This document shows positions 7,757 to 11,732 of a stretch of DNA of 11,732 nucleotides, piece after piece. This DNA comes from an uncultured Oscillospiraceae bacterium (lineage in GTDB: Bacteria > Bacillota > Clostridia > Oscillospirales > Oscillospiraceae): assembly GCA_900763965.1 (NCBI GenBank), contig CAAFMG010000134.1:1-11732 (forward strand). The letters are read 5' to 3'. Positions within the stretch are counted from its first letter, which is position 1, and every line of letters begins with the position of its first letter. The position numbers were made by a program, and so were the translations under genes. The notes under the pieces were generated by a model, which ran no database searches, had not been told where the DNA came from, and saw only the letters and a list, made by a program, of their open reading frames with translations.

Positions 7757-8403
7757 CACAGCTTCTGCACCGCCTCCAGGGCGTAGTTTTCGCCCAAAAC
7801 CACCAGGTTATCCTCCGGCTGGATCACATACTCCGCACCGGGGGCCACATTGGTCTTTTTGCCGCTTTCAATGGCAATGATGTTCACACCCAGCTTGGCC
7901 CGGACATTCAGCTCCCGCAGGGTCTTGCCCACCCAGGATTTGGGGGACGGCACTTCCAGAATGCCGTATTCCTCGGAAAGCTCGATGTAGTCCAGCACAT
8001 TGTGGGAGATCAGGCTCCGGCCCAGCCGCTGGGCGTACTCCTGCTCCGGGATCACCACCCGATCCACCCCCAGCTTTTCCAGCACCCGGCGGTGGGTCTC
8101 ATCGTAGGCCTTGCACACGATGTAGGGAACCTCCAGCTCCTTCAGGTTCATGGTGATCAGCACCGAGGCTGCCAGATTGTCGCCAATGGCCACAATGGCG
8201 CAGTCAAAGTTCCGCGCACCCAGAGCCCGCAGAACCTCCTTGTCCTGGGCATCTCCCACCACGGCGTGGGTCACATCGTTGGCAACGTGCTGCACCAGAT
8301 CACTGTGCATATCCATTACCAGCACCTCTGCGCCCAGTGCGCACAGCTGCCGGGAAACCGACTGGCCGAAACGGCCCAGTCCGATCACAAGGTAAGATTT
8401 CAT
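7756..8403 (-). CDS. ktrA: Potassium uptake regulatory subunit, KtrA/TrkA RCK protein
   Basis: Cytoplasmic gating ring subunit that binds nucleotides and opens or closes the KtrB channel. The 215-aa length matches KtrA (about 220) rather than the duplicated TrkA (about 460). RCK_N is a Rossmann fold with GLGRFG (residues 8-13) and an acidic residue at the end of the second strand (D31 in VLVMDMHSD). The VVGDAQD and AIVAIGDNLAASV segments follow in the usual order. RCK_C covers about 135-215, a domain that in KtrA binds cyclic di-AMP. The ATG at 8403 has TAGGAGG just upstream, and the stop codon TAG of the ktrB-like gene is part of that site. Only 10 bp separate the genes. The symbol is given by similarity; the proteins could equally be named TrkA. 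Confidence 0.93.
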   Translation of the reverse strand: MKSYLVIGLGRFGQSVSRQLCALGAEVLVMDMHSDLVQHVANDVTHAVVGDAQDKEVLRALGARNFDCAIVAIGDNLAASVLITMNLKELEVPYIVCKAYDETHRRVLEKLGVDRVVIPEQEYAQRLGRSLISHNVLDYIELSEEYGILEVPSPKSWVGKTLRELNVRAKLGVNIIAIESGKKTNVAPGAEYVIQPEDNLVVLGENYALEAVQKL

Positions 8404-8413
8404 AATATTCCTC

Positions 8414-9793
8414 CTAACCGATCAAAAGGCTGGTTTGGGCATAGCGGAACCGCTCCTCCGCCCGGTTGCCAGCCAGGAAGCCGAGGCTGATGGTCAAGAT
8501 CCCAACCCGGCCGAAATACATGTAAAGCACCATTAAAAGCTGGGCCCCCACGCTGAGCTTCGTGGTGGCCCCGGCGGTAACGCCCACGGTAGCCAGAGCG
8601 GAAATGGACTCAAACAGAGCATCCGTCAGGCTCACCGGAGAGGTGGCGCTGATGAAGATCCCGCCGAACACCGCCAGCCCTACCAGGATGAAGGCAATGG
8701 TCATGGCATCCAGCACCTGGGCATCCGGGATGGTGCGCTTAAACACACACACGCTGTTTTTCCCTCTGGCCCGGGAGGCGATGAAGAGGATGAGCACCAT
8801 GAAGGTCACCGTCTTTAGACCGCCGGCAGTGGAGCCGGAGGAGCCGCCGATGAGCATCAGCACCATGGACACGGCCTTGCCCCCCTCGGTCAGCAAGCCC
8901 TGATCCACAGCGGCAAAGCCCGCCGTGCGCAAGGTGATGGACTGGAACAGGCCATTTACCAGCTTGTCAGCCGTATTCATGCCCCCCAGGGTGCCGGGGT
9001 TGTTCCACTCCAGCAGACACAGCACAGCCCAGCCTGCCAGAACCAGCACAGCGGTGGTTTCCAGCACCAGCTTGGAGTACACCGACAGACGGCGCAGGCT
9101 CCGCTTTTCCGCCAGCTCCTGCCACACCAGGAAACCCAGGCCGCCGATGACGATGATGGCGCCCAGAGTCAGCAGCACCACCGGGTCAGACTGGAATTCC
9201 ATCAGGCTTGCGCCGGGGGTGATGCAGCCGAAAATGTCAAAACCGGCATTGCAGAAGGCGGAAACCGAGTGAAATACCCCCCATTTCAGGGCTGTCCGGA
9301 AGCCGTACTCCGGCCAGAACCGGGCGGTGAGGATCAGTGCGCCAATGGCCTCCACGCTGAAGCTGCCCACCAGCACCGTCCTTTGCAGCCGGACGATGCC
9401 GTTCATGTCGGAAACGCTGAGGGCCTGGGCCATCACCAGCCGCTGCTTCAGGCCGATGCGCCGCCGCAGGAAGAAGATCACCAGGGTGGCTGCGGACATG
9501 AAGCCCAAACCGCCGATCTCGATCAGACACAGGATCACGATCTGACCAAAGCCGCTCCACTGCACCCAAGTGTCGTACAGCACAAGGCCGGTGACACAGG
9601 TGGCGGAGGTGGCGGTGAACAGTGCCGGACGGAAACCGCAGGAAACACCGCTGCGGGAGGCTGCGGGCAGGGTCAGCAGACACGCCCCCAGCAGGATGAT
9701 CGCCGCAAAGGTGATGGCGATGATCTTGGTGGGGCTGATGCTTTTGGGCCGCTTTTTCATCCACAGGGTATAGAGCCTGGATCGAAGGGACAT
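8414..9793 (-). CDS. ktrB: Potassium uptake channel subunit, KtrB/TrkH family
   Basis: Integral membrane K+ (often Na+-dependent) uptake subunit that works with the RCK protein encoded next to it. At 459 aa it is near KtrB length. The four membrane-pore-membrane repeats each show a selectivity segment with a key glycine: SATCVTGL (G69), AFCNAGFD (G184), TLRTAGFA (G292) and ATVGVTAG (G404). GGSSGSTAGGLKT at about 316-328 is the gating-loop region of the third repeat. The N-terminal 20 residues are basic and cytoplasmic. I chose the ATG at 9793 because AAAGGAG lies 8 bases upstream. The more upstream ATG at 9844 lies within the -10 box of the promoter and would not be transcribed. First gene of the operon. 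Confidence 0.94.
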   Translation of the reverse strand: MSLRSRLYTLWMKKRPKSISPTKIIAITFAAIILLGACLLTLPAASRSGVSCGFRPALFTATSATCVTGLVLYDTWVQWSGFGQIVILCLIEIGGLGFMSAATLVIFFLRRRIGLKQRLVMAQALSVSDMNGIVRLQRTVLVGSFSVEAIGALILTARFWPEYGFRTALKWGVFHSVSAFCNAGFDIFGCITPGASLMEFQSDPVVLLTLGAIIVIGGLGFLVWQELAEKRSLRRLSVYSKLVLETTAVLVLAGWAVLCLLEWNNPGTLGGMNTADKLVNGLFQSITLRTAGFAAVDQGLLTEGGKAVSMVLMLIGGSSGSTAGGLKTVTFMVLILFIASRARGKNSVCVFKRTIPDAQVLDAMTIAFILVGLAVFGGIFISATSPVSLTDALFESISALATVGVTAGATTKLSVGAQLLMVLYMYFGRVGILTISLGFLAGNRAEERFRYAQTSLLIG

Positions 9794-9801
9794 AGACGCT
9801 T

Positions 9802-9826
9802 CTCCTTTCCCGGAGCATACTGCTCC
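9802..9826 (-). promoter_or_regulatory. ktrB leader: inverted repeat next to the ribosome binding site
   Basis: A perfect 6-bp inverted repeat GGAGCA-GTA-TGCTCC (9826-9812) sits one base before the ktrB ribosome binding site AAAGGAG (9808-9802). The CTCC of its right arm can instead pair with GGAG of the binding site across a 6-base loop. The two structures exclude each other, which could modulate ktrB translation. Alternatively the repeat is a protein operator or chance. It is seen directly in sequence; its function is inference. Confidence 0.4.
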
Positions 9827-9842
9827 AAAGTACATTGTCTCC

Positions 9843-9870
9843 ATTATAGCAGGATTTCGGTCATTTGCAA
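9843..9870 (-). promoter_or_regulatory. Sigma-A promoter of the ktrB-to-rnc operon
   Basis: The minus strand has TTGCAA (9870-9865), a 16-base spacer and a perfect TATAAT (9848-9843). The predicted transcription start is the A at about 9836, giving a leader of about 43 bases before the ktrB ATG. That is too short for a ydaO-type cyclic di-AMP riboswitch. It appears to be the main promoter for all eight downstream genes. Confidence 0.85.
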
Positions 9871-9897
9871 GTGTTTTCTAGGCCAATTTATGCTAAT

Positions 9898-9915
9898 TTC
9901 CGACAAATTCCGACA
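9898..9915. repeat. Direct repeat TTCCGACA x2, 10 bp apart
   Basis: TTCCGACA occurs at 9898-9905 and 9908-9915, so the copies are one helical turn apart in the AT-rich region between the two divergent promoters. The pair lies 28 bp upstream of the ktrB -35 box. It could be a binding site for a regulator contacting one face of the helix. Two copies of eight bases in an AT-rich region may be chance. Confidence 0.35.
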
Positions 9916-9958
9916 GGTACCCTCTTTCGGAAAAGGGGTTGGTTTTTCTTCTGTTTTC

Positions 9959-9987
9959 TTGACAATCGAGGGCTTTTCGTCTATTAT
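9959..9987 (+). promoter_or_regulatory. Sigma-A promoter of the plus-strand membrane-protein gene
   Basis: A perfect TTGACA (9959-9964) is followed by a 17-base spacer and TATTAT (9982-9987). The predicted start is the A at about 9994, giving a leader of about 42 bases. It is divergent from the ktrB promoter, with the two starts about 158 bp apart. Confidence 0.88.
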
Positions 9988-10035
9988 GGAACCACATTTT
10001 ATGACCGATTCCAGAAATCACCGGGAGGAAACACC

Positions 10036-11304
10036 ATGGAAAAATCATTCCTGCGGCACACCGCCGCCTTTCTGCTGTCCGTTTTGGCGGCAGTCGCCTT
10101 TTTGCTTTTGGGGGCCTGTCTGCCCCAGAAGCGCATTGATGCCAATGTTCTGCGCTCTGCCCAGGGCATGGTTCAGCAGGGCTGCTATCCCCGGATGGCA
10201 GACGGGGCCTTTGCCTCCATCCTGGACTACACCACCGATGCCCTGATCCTGGCCGAGAGCAAAGCCACCGCCATTTCCCGGTGGGACACGATTCTGACCA
10301 ACCCCCAGTTCCAGTACGACAGTGCCGACGGCTCTGCGGTGGAGGATCTTTACCTGTACGCCCAGGACGAAAATCCCCAGCCGACGAAGTTTTATGTCCA
10401 ATACTGGATGGGTTTCCGGCCTGTTGTCCGTCTTTTGCTGACTTTTTTGGACTATTACCAGATCCTGCGGTACACGGCGCTGGCCTTTTTCGTCCTGTTT
10501 GCGGCGGTCTGCTGCTCCATTGCCGGTCATGTAGGGCCCAAAAGCGCCTTTCTGTTTGCCCTGAGCGTGATCTTCGTCCGGCCCTATGTGGTGGCGGTGA
10601 GCTTGCAGTTCTCCTGCTGCTTCCTGCTGGCTTTTGGGGCCATGCTGCTGGTGCCCCGGGTAAAGAAAAGCTGGGAATCCCTGTTTTTCCTGGAGCTTGG
10701 CTGCCTGACCATGTATTTTGACTTCTACACCACCCCCATCGTCACCTTCGGTCTGCCCATGATTTACCTGTTCCTGCTGCGGAAGCAAGAGGAGCCTGTC
10801 AAGCTGGGCAGGATCGGCAGAAACGCCCTGAGCTGGGTATCCGGCTACGGCCTGATGTGGCTGGCCAAACTGGCGCTGACCTCCCTGCTCACTTCCGCTG
10901 ACGGTCTGGGCACCGGCTTTGCCTCCTTCGGCGGCCGGGTCGGCATCACCACAACCCCGGGCATGGAGTCCTACTACAACCCCCTGACCGCCCTGCGCAC
11001 CGTAGCAGCCTCCCTGTACTCCGACCGTCAGGGAAAGATCATCCTCCTGGCAGCGGTGGTGATTACCCTGGCCCTTCTGATCCGGCAGTTCCGCAAGGGC
11101 GGGCACACCCTGCATCAGCTGGGACAAAACAGCCAGCTGCTGGTACTGGCAGCCCTGCCCATCGCCTGGTTCATCCTGGCCGCCCAGCCCACCGCCAATC
11201 ACCACTGGTTCCAGTACCGGGGCATCGCCGTCACCTTCTGGGCCCTCTTTGCCTACCTGCACCAGCTGCTCCACCCCGAAGCACAGCCGGAAACCATCCG
11301 GTGA
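10036..11304 (+). CDS. Multi-pass membrane protein of unknown function
   Basis: I do not recognise this 422-aa protein. Residues 9-29 form a signal anchor ending in LLLGAC, which loosely resembles a lipobox. A mostly hydrophilic region follows (about 30-127), including RWDTILTNPQFQY and, near the membrane, YVQYWMGFRPVVRLLL. About eight further hydrophobic segments lie at roughly 145-163, 170-206 (possibly two), 213-247 (possibly two), 264-286, 334-350, 367-384 and 395-410. Positive residues between segments (VKK, RKQEE, RQFRKGGH) suggest cytoplasmic loops. One anchor, a large outer loop, then many helices recalls GT-C glycosyltransferases and polymerases, but I see no diagnostic motif. The start has GGGAGG 7 bases upstream; the frame is open to 9865, but that lies before the promoter. 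Single-gene transcript with its own promoter and terminator. Confidence 0.85.
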   Translation: MEKSFLRHTAAFLLSVLAAVAFLLLGACLPQKRIDANVLRSAQGMVQQGCYPRMADGAFASILDYTTDALILAESKATAISRWDTILTNPQFQYDSADGSAVEDLYLYAQDENPQPTKFYVQYWMGFRPVVRLLLTFLDYYQILRYTALAFFVLFAAVCCSIAGHVGPKSAFLFALSVIFVRPYVVAVSLQFSCCFLLAFGAMLLVPRVKKSWESLFFLELGCLTMYFDFYTTPIVTFGLPMIYLFLLRKQEEPVKLGRIGRNALSWVSGYGLMWLAKLALTSLLTSADGLGTGFASFGGRVGITTTPGMESYYNPLTALRTVAASLYSDRQGKIILLAAVVITLALLIRQFRKGGHTLHQLGQNSQLLVLAALPIAWFILAAQPTANHHWFQYRGIAVTFWALFAYLHQLLHPEAQPETIR

Positions 11305-11352
11305 TCCCCTTTCCCGCAGCCGCCGTCAAACCATTGCGCTCCCTCTGTCCCC

Positions 11353-11392
11353 CCCCGGAATGGCGTTTGTCCATTCCGGGGTCTTTGCTTCT
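11353..11392 (+). terminator. Rho-independent terminator of the plus-strand gene
   Basis: A perfect 11-bp stem CCCCGGAATGG / CCATTCCGGGG (11353-11363 and 11371-11381) with a 7-base loop is followed by TCTTTGCTTCTT. It lies 48 bp past the stop of the membrane-protein gene. The stem is strong, and the tail is T-rich but interrupted. Confidence 0.85.
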
Positions 11393-11429
11393 TGTGCTTC
11401 TTAGCTTCTTGTGCTTCTTGTGCTTCTGC
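11386..11429 (+). repeat. Tandem array of about five 9-bp units (TGCTTCTTG)
   Basis: Units start at 11386, 11395, 11404 (one base short), 11412 and 11421, with the last diverging at its end. The array begins inside the tail of the terminator. It has no ribosome binding site or gene context, so I treat it as non-coding. Confidence 0.85.
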
Positions 11430-11433
11430 ATGT

Positions 11434-11496
11434 TTTGCTATAGCCCTGCTATGGTTTGCTATAGCCCCGCTATGGTTTGCTATAGGGTCGCTACGC
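11434..11496 (+). repeat. Tandem array of three 21-bp units containing the palindrome GCTATAGC
   Basis: Copies at 11434-11454 and 11455-11475 differ at a single base. A third at 11476-11496 keeps the first 10 bases and then diverges. Each of the first two units holds GCTATAGC and ATAGC-N3-GCTAT, so the array can fold into small hairpins. No open frame here looks real. Confidence 0.85.
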
Positions 11497-11732
11497 TCAG
11501 CCATAACCGAGGATGCCTGTGCCATTCCCGGCGATACCCTGTCCTGCGCACCCGCCATACGAACTCAGAAGTTATGGATATTTACCAAAACGCGCACTAC
11601 GCCAGATGCCGTAGGCTCTGTAGGGGCGGATAGTATCCGCCCGCCAACGTAACAAATTTTTGAGCAGAACCGATTTGGCCCGTAAATGTAACAATGTTGC
11701 CAAAATGCCATGTTTCGACAAAACACCACCGA
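11497..11732. other. Non-coding right end with repeat-like sequence
   Basis: No gene is supported here. Short frames on both strands lack a ribosome binding site and read through the repeats. The stretch holds the inverted repeat at 11624-11642 and two copies of GTAACAA (near 11650 and 11689). A weak TTGAGC-17-TAAATG pair near the end is too poor to call a promoter. Confidence 0.5.
11621..11643. repeat. Inverted repeat GGGCGGATA-G-TATCCGCCC, probable interspersed repeat
   Basis: A 9-bp perfect inverted repeat around a single G (11624-11642), preceded by CTGTAG. From memory, units of the form TGTAGGGGCGG...CCGCCCG are frequent between genes in gut clostridia. That recollection is not tested here. 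It could form a short hairpin in RNA (7 bp, 5-base loop). It has no T tail and so is not a clear terminator. Confidence 0.6.

Noticed and set aside
9794..9842. Cyclic di-AMP (ydaO-type) or other riboswitch upstream of ktrB
   Set aside because: The leader between the mapped-by-eye promoter and the start codon is only about 43 bases, too short for any known riboswitch of that class.
9794..9844. Longer ktrB starting at the ATG at 9844
   Set aside because: That ATG lies within the TATAAT -10 box, upstream of the predicted transcription start. The ATG at 9793 has a strong ribosome binding site.
9865..10035. Longer membrane protein (479 aa) starting at 9865
   Set aside because: Its start lies before the consensus promoter at 9959-9987 and it would read through it. 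The ATG at 10036 has a good ribosome binding site and is followed by a signal anchor.
10045..11274. Minus-strand open frame (409 codons) opposite the membrane-protein gene
   Set aside because: The plus-strand frame has a promoter, ribosome binding site, membrane helices and terminator. The antisense product is glycine/glutamine-rich and looks like reverse-strand noise.
11434..11496. CRISPR array
   Set aside because: The 21-bp units are contiguous with no unique spacers, and no cas gene is present.
11231..11652. Short frames over the right-end repeats on both strands
   Set aside because: Their peptides are translations of the 9-bp and 21-bp arrays (runs such as KHKKHKK or WFAIAPLWFAI), overlap each other on both strands and have no ribosome binding site.
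11655..11690. Promoter TTGAGC-17-TAAATG near the right end
   Set aside because: Too weak a match to both boxes, and no downstream gene is visible in the window.

Overview
This window is core chromosome of a GC-rich, low-motility-signal Gram-positive (Firmicutes) bacterium, most likely a gut-type clostridium (Oscillospiraceae/Ruminococcaceae-like). The grounds are the gene set and order (dprA-topA-trmFO, plsX-rnc, and a KtrAB-type potassium transporter), consensus sigma-A promoters, strong AGGAGG-type ribosome binding sites, TrmFO (the folate/FAD enzyme used by most Firmicutes for m5U54) and short repeats of a kind common between genes in gut clostridia. The taxon is inferred from memory and not tested by a search.

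Layout. Positions 1-127 are AT-rich and hold a terminator after rnc. From about 9840 down to 128, eight genes run on the minus strand with gaps or overlaps of only a few bases, apart from 76 bp before dprA and 167 bp before topA. In transcription order they are: ktrB-like K+ channel subunit, ktrA-like RCK gating subunit, TrmH/SpoU-family RNA 2'-O-methyltransferase, dprA, topA, trmFO, plsX and rnc. A clear sigma-A promoter (TTGCAA-16-TATAAT) lies just upstream of ktrB, and I see no strong internal terminator, so this reads as one operon of about 9.7 kb ending at the hairpin at 84-101. A divergent consensus promoter (TTGACA-17-TATTAT) drives one plus-strand gene (10036-11304). It encodes a multi-pass membrane protein that I cannot identify. 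That gene ends at a perfect 11-bp terminator hairpin. The last 350 bp carry no convincing gene but hold two tandem-repeat arrays and an inverted repeat.

How the genes work together. KtrB and KtrA form a potassium uptake system. The rest are nucleic-acid and envelope housekeeping: rRNA/tRNA methylation (TrmH-family enzyme, TrmFO), ssDNA loading onto RecA (DprA), supercoil relaxation (TopA), the first acyl-transfer step of phospholipid synthesis (PlsX) and dsRNA processing (RNase III). They share a transcript rather than a pathway.

I see no clear new system (no defence island, CRISPR, phage or biosynthetic cluster). The items most worth following are the unidentified membrane protein, the lysine-rich TopA tail, the missing acpP between plsX and rnc, the short ktrB leader with two competing hairpins, and the repeat cluster at the right end.
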